The position numbers and the translations under genes are program-made. From the NCBI RefSeq assembly GCF_009828095.1, contig NZ_WTYP01000001.1:682001-746000 (forward strand): a stretch of DNA of 64,000 bases, written 5' to 3'. This document shows positions 39,847-49,405 of the stretch, one piece after another. The notes under the pieces were generated by a model, which ran no database searches, had not been told where the DNA came from, and was given only the letters and a program-made list of their open reading frames with translations. The stretch's first letter is position 1; each line of letters begins with the position of its first letter. This DNA comes from Pontixanthobacter luteolus. GTDB lineage: Bacteria > Pseudomonadota > Alphaproteobacteria > Sphingomonadales > Sphingomonadaceae.

Positions 39847-40796
39847 GGATAATGGCGCTCCATCATGTTTTTCATAGCTGCGATCAGATCGTGAGTGTCT
39901 TTCTGCGCGCTGGGTATTGCCTTGCGAAGATTGGTGAAACCGTGAATGTTTCCGTGAAATTCCAGATAGGTAACATCTGTGCCCAAGCCAATAAGCTTGG
40001 CTGCATATTTGCGCCCTGAATCGCGCAGCGGATCAAGGCCCGCAGTGCACAGCACGGTTGGCACGCGGGCCGGGCTTTCCTCCAGCATCGGGAAATTGCG
40101 GACATCGTCCTCCGCGCCGCGATATTGCTCGTGGAACCACGCCATTGTCGATGCGGTCAGCAGGAACCCTTCAGCGAAATCGGCGTGGCTCTGATCACTG
40201 GTGACTTCGCTTGCCACCGGATAGATCGGCACCTGCATCACCATTGGAACATCTGCCGGATTGGCCGCCAGCGCATTGGCGGTCACAATTGTCAGGTTCC
40301 CGCCGGCACTGTCGCCCATCGGGATCAGGCCGGTTGGTTTGCGGCCCAGTTCGTCAGGCCCGCTGGCCACCCAGCGCGTTGCTGCTTCGCAATCGTCCGG
40401 CGCGGCGGGGAAGGGTGCCTCCGGTGCCAGTCGGTAATCCACCGCGACTACGGGCAAATCCATCTCCGCTGCGATTTCGGTGCACAGGGCGTGATGCGAT
40501 TCAAGATTGCCGATCACGAACCCGCCGCCGTGATAGAACATGATAACCGGTCCGGGCTCCCTGTTTTCGCGCGCATCATACAGCCGCAGCGGAATGTCGC
40601 CTGCCGGACCGGGGCAGGTAAGATCCTTGATAACGGCAAGATCACGCGGATCGGCTTCGACCAGCGCGCCCATCGCGATGTATCCCGCGCGGCCTTCGTC
40701 CAGCGGAACCTGTTCCATCGGCGGCCCGCCCATTTGTTCCAGCATCGCCAGAAGCGCTTTGACATCATCGCGCACGAATGGTTCGGTGCCGCTCAT
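39843..40796 (-). CDS. Hormone-sensitive-lipase-family (family IV) esterase
   Basis: 317 residues from the ATG at 40796, preceded by GGGAGA; the frame is open further but without a ribosome site. The oxyanion motif HGGG (in FYHGGGFVIG) and the nucleophile GDSAGG are present. Asp in GLDPLRD and His in HGNIHGF complete the triad. A soluble alpha/beta-hydrolase acting on short acyl esters. It overlaps rppH by four bases. Confidence 0.92.
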   Translation of the reverse strand: MSGTEPFVRDDVKALLAMLEQMGGPPMEQVPLDEGRAGYIAMGALVEADPRDLAVIKDLTCPGPAGDIPLRLYDARENREPGPVIMFYHGGGFVIGNLESHHALCTEIAAEMDLPVVAVDYRLAPEAPFPAAPDDCEAATRWVASGPDELGRKPTGLIPMGDSAGGNLTIVTANALAANPADVPMVMQVPIYPVASEVTSDQSHADFAEGFLLTASTMAWFHEQYRGAEDDVRNFPMLEESPARVPTVLCTAGLDPLRDSGRKYAAKLIGLGTDVTYLEFHGNIHGFTNLRKAIPSAQKDTHDLIAAMKNMMERHYP

Positions 40797-40983
40797 TATC
40801 TTTCTCCCGATTTGTATCTGGTTGCAGGGTCTAACGCTGATGCAGAGTTTTTCCACTCGACTTTTTGCCAATCTAGGAGAAAAACTTCATTGCGGGAGCA
40901 GGTTCCGGAGCATAGGTGCCCCACAGCCTATACGGGCCTGACGAAATAAGGCGCGCAGATAACGCGCACGAAAAGGAATATTG

Positions 40984-42906
40984 ATGGCTACTCAAGCCGC
41001 GGAAAACCCCACCACAGCACCCGATGCGGTCGTCGTACGTTTCGCCGGAGATTCCGGTGACGGGATGCAGCTGACCGGCGGGCAATTCACGCTTTCGACC
41101 GCGCTGGCCGGCAACGATCTGGCGACCTTCCCCGATTTCCCGGCGGAAATTCGTGCGCCGCAGGGCACGCTGTTTGGTGTGTCGGCGTTCCAGATCAATT
41201 TCGGCAGCCGCGAAATCAACACGGCCGGCGATGCCCCCGATGTTCTGGTTGCCATGAACCCGGCGGCGCTGAAGGTGAATATCGCCGCGCTCAAGCCAGG
41301 CGGGCTGGTGATCATCGACACGGGCGAATTTACCAAGCGTAATCTCGACAAGGCCAAATACGATGTCTCGCCGCTGGACGACGGCAGTCTTGCCAAATGG
41401 GACGTTCTGGCATTCGACATTTCTGCGCTCACGATCGAGGCGGTCAAACCGTTCGGTCTGGGCAACAAGGATGCGCTGCGGTCCAAGAACATGTGGACGC
41501 TGGGCCTTGCGCTGTGGATGTTTGACCGCGACCGCGGCCCGATCGAAGATTGGCTGAAGGCGAAGTTCAAGAACAAGCCTGAAATTGCCGACGCCAATAT
41601 TGCCGCGCTGAATGCGGGCCATGCTTACGGCGAAACCGCCGAGCTTTCGGGCCCTCTGCACAAGGTGCATATCGATCCGGTCAAGAGCGAGCCGGGCCTC
41701 TACCGGACCATCACCGGTGCGGAAGCGATTTCGCTGGGTCTGGTGGCAGGTGCGCAGCTGGCTGAGTTGCCGATGTTCTTTGGCGGCTATCCGATCACCC
41801 CGGCCAGCGCGATCCTGCATCATCTTGCGCGGCTGAAGGAATTCGGTGTCACCACCTTCCAGGCGGAAGATGAAATCGCCGCTATCTGCGCCTCTATCGG
41901 TGCAAGTTATGCCGGCCAGCTGGGTGTTACCAGTTCGTCCGGTCCGGGCATTGCGCTCAAGACGGAGGCTATGGGCCTTGCGATCATGACCGAATTGCCC
42001 CTGGTGATCGTCAACAGCCAACGCGGCGGCCCGTCCACCGGCCTGCCGACCAAGACCGAGCAGAGCGACCTGTATCAGGCCGTATATGGCCGCAACGGCG
42101 ATGCGCCGATGCCGGTCGTGTCCTGCCGCAGTCCCGGCGATGCGTTCGAATGCGCTATCGAGGCGTGCCGTATCGCGGTCGAATACATGACTCCGGTCAT
42201 GCTGCTGACCGATGGCTACATCGCGAACGCGGCAGAGCCGTGGAAAGTCCCCGATCCTGCGGGATACGAGCCGTTCCCGGCCAAATTCCTGACAGAGAAG
42301 AACGGCGAGGAGCTGCTGCCATACAAGCGCGACGGGAAGGGTGCACGCCCGTGGATCAAGCCGGGCACGCCCGATCTGATGCACCGCATCGGCGGGATCG
42401 AGAAAGCGGTAGATACCGGCCACATCGATTACGCGCCGGACAACCATCAGGCGATGACCGATGCCCGGGTTGCCAAGGTGCTGGGCGTGAAAGTGCCCGA
42501 CCAGGAAATCGATCTGGGCGAAGCGGGCGGCAAGCTGGCCGTGGTCGGCTGGGGTTCGACCTATGGTCCGATCCATCAGGCCGTAAACCGCGCACGGCGA
42601 AAGGGCCTCGACGTCAGCCAGATCCATGTTCGCCACATCTGGCCATTGCCGGGTAATCTGGGCGAACTGCTGAAGAGTTATGATCACGTGCTGGTGCCGG
42701 AAATGAACACCGGCCAGTTCAAGACTGTGCTGCGCGATCAGTATCTGGTCGATGCGCAGCCGCTGACCAAGACCAGCGGCCAGCCTTTCGCAATTGCCGA
42801 ACTGGAAGACGCCATCGGCAAATATTTCGACGATATTCCCGGAAATGAAGGCGGAGAGGTTGCGGTCAACGAAGCCCAGCTTCCCAGCCCGGAGTTGGAC
42901 GCATGA
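40984..42906 (+). CDS. korA: 2-oxoacid:ferredoxin oxidoreductase, fused gamma-alpha subunit
   Basis: 640 residues. A gamma domain with VVRFAGDSGDGMQLTGGQF (about 1-200) is joined to the alpha domain starting near ITGAEAISLGLVAGAQ (about 240), with GGYPITPASAIL and ERGGP-like QRGGPSTGLPTKTEQSDL. This arrangement is typical of two-subunit 2-oxoglutarate:ferredoxin oxidoreductases. The start is ATG 40984 directly after an in-frame TTG. It overlaps korB by four bases (ATGA). Substrate 2-oxoglutarate is the likeliest but not proven. Confidence 0.93.
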   Translation: MATQAAENPTTAPDAVVVRFAGDSGDGMQLTGGQFTLSTALAGNDLATFPDFPAEIRAPQGTLFGVSAFQINFGSREINTAGDAPDVLVAMNPAALKVNIAALKPGGLVIIDTGEFTKRNLDKAKYDVSPLDDGSLAKWDVLAFDISALTIEAVKPFGLGNKDALRSKNMWTLGLALWMFDRDRGPIEDWLKAKFKNKPEIADANIAALNAGHAYGETAELSGPLHKVHIDPVKSEPGLYRTITGAEAISLGLVAGAQLAELPMFFGGYPITPASAILHHLARLKEFGVTTFQAEDEIAAICASIGASYAGQLGVTSSSGPGIALKTEAMGLAIMTELPLVIVNSQRGGPSTGLPTKTEQSDLYQAVYGRNGDAPMPVVSCRSPGDAFECAIEACRIAVEYMTPVMLLTDGYIANAAEPWKVPDPAGYEPFPAKFLTEKNGEELLPYKRDGKGARPWIKPGTPDLMHRIGGIEKAVDTGHIDYAPDNHQAMTDARVAKVLGVKVPDQEIDLGEAGGKLAVVGWGSTYGPIHQAVNRARRKGLDVSQIHVRHIWPLPGNLGELLKSYDHVLVPEMNTGQFKTVLRDQYLVDAQPLTKTSGQPFAIAELEDAIGKYFDDIPGNEGGEVAVNEAQLPSPELDA

Positions 42907-43952
42907 ACGCACCCGTAAAGATCGAGACCACGCTGAAGGATTGGGAAACGGATCAGGAGGTCCGCTGGTGCCCCGGATGCGGTGACTATGCCATCCTGAA
43001 GGCGGTGCAGCGCACTTTGCCTCAGCTTGGCGCGGACCCGTCGAACACCGTGTTTATTAGCGGCATCGGCTGCTCCAGCCGGTTCCCGTATTATATGGAG
43101 ACATACGGCTTCCACACGATCCACGGCCGCGCACCAGCGATCGCGACGGGTGTGAAGCTGGCCAATCCGGATCTCGATATCTGGCTGGTGACAGGCGACG
43201 GCGATGGTCTGTCCATCGGCGGTAATCACATGATGCATGTCCTGCGCCGCAACGTGAACATGCAGATCATGCTGTTCAACAACGAGATTTACGGTCTGAC
43301 CAAGGGGCAGGCATCGCCGACCAGCCGCGAAGGGACCAAGAGCCCGTCGACTCCGATCGGTTCGTATGACCGCCCGGCCAATCCGTGCGCCTTCGCTCTC
43401 GGCAGCGGTGCCCGTTTCGTCGGCCGCGGGTTCGATGTTTCGAAAAATCTGCCCGATGTTCTGAAGGCAGCGCACGCCCACCAGGGCGCGGCATTTATCG
43501 AGATTTTCCAGAACTGTATCGTCTATAACAAAGACGTGTTCGAAGATTTCGCTGCGCCCAAGGGTGCAGGCGACCGGCAGCTGTGGCTGACCCACGGCGA
43601 ACCGATGCTGTTCGGCGATCCGAAGACCGGTTTCGACAAGGGTATCGCGCTCGACCGTGACAAGATGGCGCTAACCGTGGTCGATGTCGCGGATGGCGAC
43701 TGGGAAGCTGCAGGCGTGTTGGTGCACGATGCAACCAATCGTCCGATGGCGCATCTGCTGGTCGAAATGCCGTTCGGCCCGTTCCCGATGGCGCTGGGCG
43801 TGATCTATGACGATCCTGCGCCGACCTTTGAAGCAGCCGTAATCGAAGAACGCTCGCGCGCATCTGCTGGCAAGGAAGCGAACCTCGCCAAATTGCTGGG
43901 CAAGGGCCAGACGTGGACTGTCGATCCGAGCGAGGGCCACCCGACCGATTGA
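42903..43952 (+). CDS. korB: 2-oxoacid:ferredoxin oxidoreductase, beta subunit
   Basis: 349 residues, the thiamine-diphosphate-binding subunit. Motifs: RWCPGCGDYAIL, the TPP/Mg loop GDGDGLSIGGNH and the NNEIYGLTKGQASPTS segment. With korA it would form CoA thioesters from 2-oxoacids and reduce ferredoxin in the cytoplasm. No dedicated ferredoxin gene is adjacent. Confidence 0.95.
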   Translation: MNAPVKIETTLKDWETDQEVRWCPGCGDYAILKAVQRTLPQLGADPSNTVFISGIGCSSRFPYYMETYGFHTIHGRAPAIATGVKLANPDLDIWLVTGDGDGLSIGGNHMMHVLRRNVNMQIMLFNNEIYGLTKGQASPTSREGTKSPSTPIGSYDRPANPCAFALGSGARFVGRGFDVSKNLPDVLKAAHAHQGAAFIEIFQNCIVYNKDVFEDFAAPKGAGDRQLWLTHGEPMLFGDPKTGFDKGIALDRDKMALTVVDVADGDWEAAGVLVHDATNRPMAHLLVEMPFGPFPMALGVIYDDPAPTFEAAVIEERSRASAGKEANLAKLLGKGQTWTVDPSEGHPTD

Positions 43953-43965
43953 TCGGGTGTGATCG

Positions 43966-44913
43966 TTGGATAATCTAACCCACTCGCTGGTCGGGGCCTT
44001 GCTGGGGCAGGCCGGGCTGAAACGCAAAACCGGGCTGGCGATGCCCGCGCTGATTATCGGCGCGAACCTGCCCGATGTTGATGCGGCGTGTTTCTTCTGG
44101 CTGGACGGCGCAGAACACCTCGGTTTCCGGCGCGGCATCACCCACGGACCGCCTGCGCTGGTGCTGCTGCCGCTGATATTGGCCGGGCTGCTATGGGGTT
44201 TCGACCGCTGGCAGGCGAAGCGCGGAAAACGGCCCGAAAGCCGCCTGCCGGTGAGTTTCAAATGGCTGTATCTGCTCAGCTTCATCGGATGTCTGACGCA
44301 TCCGGCGCTCGACTGGCTCAATGTCTACGGCATCCGCCTGCTGGAGCCGTTCTCATCGCGTTGGTCCTACGGCGACACGCTGTTCATCATCGATGTATGG
44401 CTGTGGGCGCTGATGGGCGTTGCCACGTGGTTCTCGCTGCGGCGGGAGAAGCGGAGTGGGGAGTGGAAACGTCCGGCGCGCCTCGCGATAGCCGCAGCGC
44501 TGATTTACATCGCGCTGAACGGCGCATTTTCCAACATTGCCTGGCGCGGTTCGCATTCCCACTATGCATTCGGCGCGGATGCCGAAGTGATCGTTAGCCC
44601 GCTGCCCATCGCTTTCTGGCAGCGCGAAGTGATCGTCCGAAAACCCGAAGGCGTGTGGCAGAGCGCAATATACACTTTCGCTCAGGGGACAACGCGGCTG
44701 AAACCCCTCTCGACCTCGGTCTGTGAGCCTGAGACTATCACGCGCAATTCAGAGATCGACGCTTTCCTCTTCTGGTCCCGTGCACCTTTCGCCGAACGAA
44801 TTGAAGATGGCTCGATCGTGTTGCGCGATGCCCGCTTTTACGACCCGCGCGCCCGGGACCGTTTCACCGCCGCTCTGCCCGATGTGAAATGTGAGGAACT
44901 TCCTGCGCGCTAG
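43966..44913 (+). CDS. Membrane-bound metal-dependent hydrolase (YbcI/DUF457-like)
   Basis: 315 residues. The start MDNLTHSLVGALLGQAG is the family signature, followed by GANLPDVDA and RGITHGP, where His and Asp probably bind metal. Several membrane helices come next, then a soluble C-terminal part with SHYAFGADAEVIVSPLP. The gene must start at the TTG at 43966 because a stop codon lies just before it in frame. It is 13 bases after korB. Confidence 0.87.
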   Translation: MDNLTHSLVGALLGQAGLKRKTGLAMPALIIGANLPDVDAACFFWLDGAEHLGFRRGITHGPPALVLLPLILAGLLWGFDRWQAKRGKRPESRLPVSFKWLYLLSFIGCLTHPALDWLNVYGIRLLEPFSSRWSYGDTLFIIDVWLWALMGVATWFSLRREKRSGEWKRPARLAIAAALIYIALNGAFSNIAWRGSHSHYAFGADAEVIVSPLPIAFWQREVIVRKPEGVWQSAIYTFAQGTTRLKPLSTSVCEPETITRNSEIDAFLFWSRAPFAERIEDGSIVLRDARFYDPRARDRFTAALPDVKCEELPAR

Positions 44914-44928
44914 GTGGGTTCTGGTCGC

Positions 44929-46320
44929 ATGACCAAACCGCAAATCGTGTGGCTTCGCCGCGACCTTCGTTTTTCCGATCAACCGGCACTGTTCGCTGCG
45001 GCTCAGGCCGGGCCGGTTATCCCGGTCTATGTGCTGGACGATGACGCTGCGGGCGATCACGCCTATGGCGGCGCATCGCGCTGGTGGCTGCATCATTCGC
45101 TGGAAAGCCTTTCCAGAAGCTTTGGCGCGCGCAATTCGCGCGTTGTCTTGCGGCGCGGCGATGCGGTGGAACAACTCGTCAGGATCGCCGAAAAAACAGG
45201 CGCGGAAACCGTCCACGCCAATCGCCATTACGAACCCTGGTGGCGCAAGGCGCAGGGCAGACTGGCGGACAGGCTCGACCTGCAATTGCATGATGGCTGC
45301 TACCTGTTTCCGGCTGGCCATGTGACGACCGGATCGGGCGACCCCTATAAAATCTACACTCCGTTCTCGAAGGCCATCCTGCAACAGATGCCGCCGCGCG
45401 ATGACTTGCCGGAGCCGGAGACGCTGCATTCGCCTGATAAATGGCCTGCCAGCGATGATCTGGCCGATTGGGGCCTGCTGCCAACCAGGCCCGACTGGTC
45501 TGGCGGTCTGGATGATTTCTGGACCGTGGGCGAAGATGCCGCGCATGAACGGCTGGAATGGTGGGACGATCACGTCGCCGATTACGACGAAGGCCGCAAT
45601 CTGCCGTCGAAGGACGGATCATCGCGCCTGTCGCCGCATCTGCATTTCGGGGAAATCAGCCCGGTACAGATATGGCACCGGTTCAAGGACAAGCGCAACC
45701 AGGGCTGGAAAACCTTCGAGAAGGAGCTGATTTGGCGCGATTATGCGCAAAACGTGATCTGCCAGTTTCCGGCCTATCCCAAGGAAAGTTACCGCGATGG
45801 CTATGACAGCGGGATATGGCGCAACCCCAATCGCGGACATCTGATCCAGGAAGATCTGGAGGCGTGGCAGCAGGGGCAAACCGGTTATCCCATCGTCGAC
45901 GCCGGTATGCGGCAGCTGTGGCAAACCGGCTGGATGCACAACCGCGTGCGGATGATCACGGCAAGCTTTCTTGTGAAGCATCTGCTGATCGAATGGACCC
46001 ACGGCGAACGCTGGTTCTGGGACTGTCTGGTCGATGCCGATTACGGATCCAACGGTGTGAACTGGCAATGGGTCAGCGGCACCGGCGTCGACAGCAATAT
46101 GTTCGTGCGGATCATGGCGCCGCTCAGCCAGTCGGACAAATTCGATGCAGCGGGCTATATCCGGGAATACGTGCCTGAACTGGCAGATTTGCCCGATGCG
46201 AAAATCCACGATCCGGAAGAACATGGCTGCAAGCCCGAGAATTATCCTTCCAAGATAATCGGCCACAAGGAAGCCCGCGAAAGGGCGCTTTCCGCCTACC
46301 GCGAAATGAAGGGTGATTAG
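44929..46320 (+). CDS. phrB: Deoxyribodipyrimidine photolyase (cryptochrome/photolyase family)
   Basis: 463 residues from the ATG at 44929 (MTKPQIVWLRRDLR, the family start). Light-driven repair of cyclobutane pyrimidine dimers. The FAD-domain motifs SRLSPHLHFGEISP, WRDYAQNVICQFP, GYPIVDAGMRQLWQTGWMHN and NWQWVSGTGVD are intact. The antenna domain is N-terminal. It follows the membrane hydrolase by 15 bases. Class I CPD photolyase is most likely. Confidence 0.94.
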   Translation: MTKPQIVWLRRDLRFSDQPALFAAAQAGPVIPVYVLDDDAAGDHAYGGASRWWLHHSLESLSRSFGARNSRVVLRRGDAVEQLVRIAEKTGAETVHANRHYEPWWRKAQGRLADRLDLQLHDGCYLFPAGHVTTGSGDPYKIYTPFSKAILQQMPPRDDLPEPETLHSPDKWPASDDLADWGLLPTRPDWSGGLDDFWTVGEDAAHERLEWWDDHVADYDEGRNLPSKDGSSRLSPHLHFGEISPVQIWHRFKDKRNQGWKTFEKELIWRDYAQNVICQFPAYPKESYRDGYDSGIWRNPNRGHLIQEDLEAWQQGQTGYPIVDAGMRQLWQTGWMHNRVRMITASFLVKHLLIEWTHGERWFWDCLVDADYGSNGVNWQWVSGTGVDSNMFVRIMAPLSQSDKFDAAGYIREYVPELADLPDAKIHDPEEHGCKPENYPSKIIGHKEARERALSAYREMKGD

Positions 46321-46367
46321 CGGGGGCGGCTCTTGCCCCTGCATCGGCAGCGCGGCATAGGGCGTGC

Positions 46368-47624
46368 ATGACTTCGCAGGATATCGGAAGACCGCAGGGT
46401 ATCGGCAGAGGGCGCGAGCTCATCAAAGGCGGTTCGCGTTTTGAACGCAAACCGGGCCTGTTAAGCCGCCTGATCGCCCCCGGCTTTCACAAGATTATCG
46501 ACCGGATCGACCGCGGGCTGGTGACAGGATCGATCACCGGCAAACTGCCCGATGGCACCACGCGCGTGCTTGGCGGACGTGCGCCGGGAATTGATGCGGA
46601 AATTACGCTGCATGATTGGCGGGCGCTGATCCGGCTGGCCACCAACGGTTCGATTGGCTGGTATCAGGGCTGGGATGCAGGCGAATGGGAAAGCGCAGAC
46701 CCCGTCGCGATTTTCGCGATTTTCAACCAGAATGCGGTGTCGCTGGGTGAAACCGGCCGCGCAAAGGGTCCGTTTCGCTGGGCAGCATCGTTCACCCACT
46801 GGCTGAACCGGAACAGCAAGGAAGGTTCGCAGCGCAACATCCATGCGCATTACGACCTCGGCAATGATTTCTACGCCGAATGGCTGGACCCGACGATGAG
46901 CTATTCCTCGGCAATCTTCGCCGCAGATGGCGATCTGGAGGCGGCACAGCGGCACAAATGGGATGCGCTTTCCGCGCGGCTTGGCAATCCGGAAACGCTG
47001 CTGGAAATCGGGTGCGGCTGGGGTGCGCTGGCCGATCATTTTGCCGGTCAGGGTGCGAATGTCACCGCGATCAGCTTGTCGGACGAACAGCTGGCATGGG
47101 CGCGCACGCATCAAAATCCCGCGATCGAATTTCGCAAGCAGGATTACCGCGATACCGCTGAGCAGGTCGATGCGATTGTCAGCGTTGAGATGGTGGAGGC
47201 GGTGGGCCGCGAATACTGGCCCAGTTTCTTCGACTGTATCGCGCGCAATCTGAAACCGGGCGGCAGGGCGGCGATCCAGTACATCACGATGAACGATGAA
47301 CTGTTCGATGCCTACGCCGCCAGCGCCGATTTCATTCAGGCCTATATTTTCCCCGGCGGGCTGCTGATCCGCAACAGCGAGTTTCAGCGGCTCGCAAGCG
47401 AGCGCGGCCTCGAATGGCGCGATCAGAAAGATTTCGGTCTGGATTACGCTGAAACGCTGAAAATCTGGCGCGAACGTTTCGACCTTGCAGCCAGGGAAGG
47501 TCGCTTGCCCGCCGGGTTTGACGAACGGTTCACACGGCTGTGGCGGTACTATCTGATGTACTGCGAAGGGGGCTTTCGCGGTGGCGGCATCGATGTGAGC
47601 CAGGTTACGCTGATAAAGAAATAA
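46368..47624 (+). CDS. cfa: Cyclopropane-fatty-acyl-phospholipid synthase family methyltransferase
   Basis: 418 residues. It transfers a methylene group from SAM to unsaturated acyl chains of phospholipids. Conserved parts: NIHAHYDLGNDFYAEWLDPTMSYS (split by position), the SAM loop EIGCGWGALADHFA, ISLSDEQLAWA and SVEMVEAVGREYWPSFF, ending RYYLMYCEGGFRGG. The length fits CFA synthases (about 380-420). It lies 47 bases after the photolyase gene. Confidence 0.92.
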   Translation: MTSQDIGRPQGIGRGRELIKGGSRFERKPGLLSRLIAPGFHKIIDRIDRGLVTGSITGKLPDGTTRVLGGRAPGIDAEITLHDWRALIRLATNGSIGWYQGWDAGEWESADPVAIFAIFNQNAVSLGETGRAKGPFRWAASFTHWLNRNSKEGSQRNIHAHYDLGNDFYAEWLDPTMSYSSAIFAADGDLEAAQRHKWDALSARLGNPETLLEIGCGWGALADHFAGQGANVTAISLSDEQLAWARTHQNPAIEFRKQDYRDTAEQVDAIVSVEMVEAVGREYWPSFFDCIARNLKPGGRAAIQYITMNDELFDAYAASADFIQAYIFPGGLLIRNSEFQRLASERGLEWRDQKDFGLDYAETLKIWRERFDLAAREGRLPAGFDERFTRLWRYYLMYCEGGFRGGGIDVSQVTLIKK

Positions 47625-47648
47625 GCCGGCTTTGGGGAGGAACAGGCA

Positions 47649-48854
47649 ATGAAGAAATGGATTATCGGGCTGCTGGCGGTGCTGGCAATCGGCGCCGGGG
47701 GCTTCTGGCTTTCGCTCGACAAGGATACGCGCAGCGTTCTGGCAAACATGCCGACCGACAGGAATGTCCTGTTCTGGTCGGTCGATGAACGCGATGCCGC
47801 ATTCCGTGCGCTGGATGCGATACCGGTGTTGTCAGAAGCCAGAGTGATCGAGGCCGGCGACACTGTCTATCCGCTGCCCAAAGGCGATCCGATCGATCTC
47901 GATTTCGATGTCGATGCCTATATGGAAAACCAGCGCACGTCCGGCCTCGTCATTATTCATGACGGCAAGGTGGTGATGGAAAAATATGGTCTGGATTTCG
48001 GGCCCGAAGGCAAATGGACCAGTTTCTCCGTCGCCAAGAGCCTGACCTCGACCATGGTTGGTGCAGCGGTGAAAGATGGTGCGATCAAGAGCCTGGACGA
48101 CAAGGTCAGTGCCTACATCAAGGGCCTGGAAGGATCGGCATATGACGACGTGACCATCCGTCAGCTGCTTACCATGACATCCGGTGTGCGATGGAACGAA
48201 GACTATACCGATCCGAAATCGGACGTGGCCCTGTTCAATGAACACAAGGCTGAAGACGGTCTCGATGCTACGGTCAGCTATATGCGCAAGCTGCCGCGCG
48301 AGGCACCGGCGGGCGAGAAATGGGTCTACAAGACCGGAGAGACCAATCTGATCGGAGTTCTCGTCAGCGAAGCCACGGGTAAACCGCTGGCCGAATATCT
48401 GTCCGAGAAGGTCTGGAAGCCGTTCGGGATGGAACAGGATGCGACCTGGCTTCTGGGATCAACGGGCCATGAAATCAGCGGCTGCTGCATTCAGGCATCA
48501 ACTCGTGATTTCGGGCGTTTCGGTCTGTTCATCCTCGGCGGCGCGATTGCGGATGGCAATAAAGTCGTGCCCGATGACTGGCTGCCAGCGGCGACAACCA
48601 AGCAGGCTGATATCGGCGCGCCGGGCCGTGGCTACGGCTATCAGTGGTGGACCAATGATGACGGCTCGTTCGCGGCGCAGGGCATCTTCGGCCAGGGCAT
48701 CTTCATTGATCCTGCCCGCAAACTCGTGATTGCATCGAACAGCAACTGGCCCACGGCGACCGATTACGACGGCGTCGGGGCAGAACGTGAGCGGTTTTAC
48801 AAAGCGGTTCAGCAGGCGCTGACCCCTGCGCCCGAACCGATTGCCGCCAATTGA
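47649..48854 (+). CDS. Serine hydrolase of the class C beta-lactamase / esterase family
   Basis: 401 residues with an N-terminal membrane anchor (about 4-22). The S-x-x-K motif is in FSVAKSLTS, and a YKTGETN segment takes the place of the Y-x-N motif. The family ends with a region GYGYQWWTNDDG and GIFGQGIFIDPARKLVI. More likely an esterase, peptidase or transpeptidase-like enzyme than a resistance lactamase. AGGAAC precedes the ATG. A hairpin terminator follows. Confidence 0.88.
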   Translation: MKKWIIGLLAVLAIGAGGFWLSLDKDTRSVLANMPTDRNVLFWSVDERDAAFRALDAIPVLSEARVIEAGDTVYPLPKGDPIDLDFDVDAYMENQRTSGLVIIHDGKVVMEKYGLDFGPEGKWTSFSVAKSLTSTMVGAAVKDGAIKSLDDKVSAYIKGLEGSAYDDVTIRQLLTMTSGVRWNEDYTDPKSDVALFNEHKAEDGLDATVSYMRKLPREAPAGEKWVYKTGETNLIGVLVSEATGKPLAEYLSEKVWKPFGMEQDATWLLGSTGHEISGCCIQASTRDFGRFGLFILGGAIADGNKVVPDDWLPAATTKQADIGAPGRGYGYQWWTNDDGSFAAQGIFGQGIFIDPARKLVIASNSNWPTATDYDGVGAERERFYKAVQQALTPAPEPIAAN

Positions 48855-48867
48855 CCTGAAAACATGA

Positions 48868-48899
48868 GAAGCGAGCCGCCCGGGTGACCGGCTCGCTTC
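48868..48899. terminator. Shared hairpin between convergent genes
   Basis: GAAGCGAGCCG (48868-48878) and CGGCTCGCTTC (48889-48899) form a perfect 11-base stem with a 10-base loop, between the serine hydrolase stop and the end of the minus-strand PilZ gene. There is no long T-run but the stem is strong and can serve both strands. Confidence 0.65.
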
Positions 48900-48946
48900 C
48901 GTGTTCCGCACCTTGGGCAAAGCTGCGGACGTTTGATTGTGATTGC

Positions 48947-49297
48947 TTACAGCGTGCTGCGATACACCGTGGACGGGCTGTAACGCTGCAGGATGTTATC
49001 GTGCACGATCGGGCTGAGCAGTTCCATGAATGCGCAGCCGACGATCGAATTGTCCCACCAAACGACCTCTGCCTGAAGCGATTCGAGGCCGGGGAGGGAT
49101 ATCCAGCACACCTGACCCGGATGCATCCTGCTGATTGCTGCGGCTGAAAAACCGGAAATCGACAGATCGTGGACCACGGTTTGAAACGCGCGCCCCCCTG
49201 ATGCACGCAGCTGTGCCGGGATGATCATCTTGGTGCGCGGCGCGCAGCGATCTTCCTGCGCTGCCATTTCGTAGCTGTCGTGGCTCTCTACCAACAT
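48947..49297 (-). CDS. Stand-alone PilZ-domain protein
   Basis: 116 residues from the ATG at 49297, which has AAGGG eight bases upstream; a TTG at 49330 in frame is less likely. The c-di-GMP-binding motifs are canonical: RCAPR (RxxxR) and HDLSISGFS (DxSxxG). A likely small effector of cyclic-di-GMP. Unlike the two large fusion proteins at the left end, the RxxxR motif is intact here. Confidence 0.85.
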   Translation of the reverse strand: MLVESHDSYEMAAQEDRCAPRTKMIIPAQLRASGGRAFQTVVHDLSISGFSAAAISRMHPGQVCWISLPGLESLQAEVVWWDNSIVGCAFMELLSPIVHDNILQRYSPSTVYRSTL

Positions 49298-49405
49298 TCG
49301 GGTACCCTTGCGACTTGAGGACTTGTTCAAACCTTACCGGCGGATCTCCGGTCAGGCTTTGCACAAAGTGGCTTAAGCTGGTTACGCGCAGGTTATGCAG
49401 AAAGG

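Noticed and set aside
40873-42912. 679-residue open frame on the minus strand
   Set aside because: It is antisense to korA, whose motifs are unmistakable; long antisense frames are expected in GC-rich DNA with this codon bias.
47649-48854. Class C beta-lactamase as a resistance gene
   Set aside because: The SxxK motif is present, but the protein has an N-terminal membrane anchor and a TGETN segment in place of a clear YxN, which fits the broad esterase/peptidase family better.
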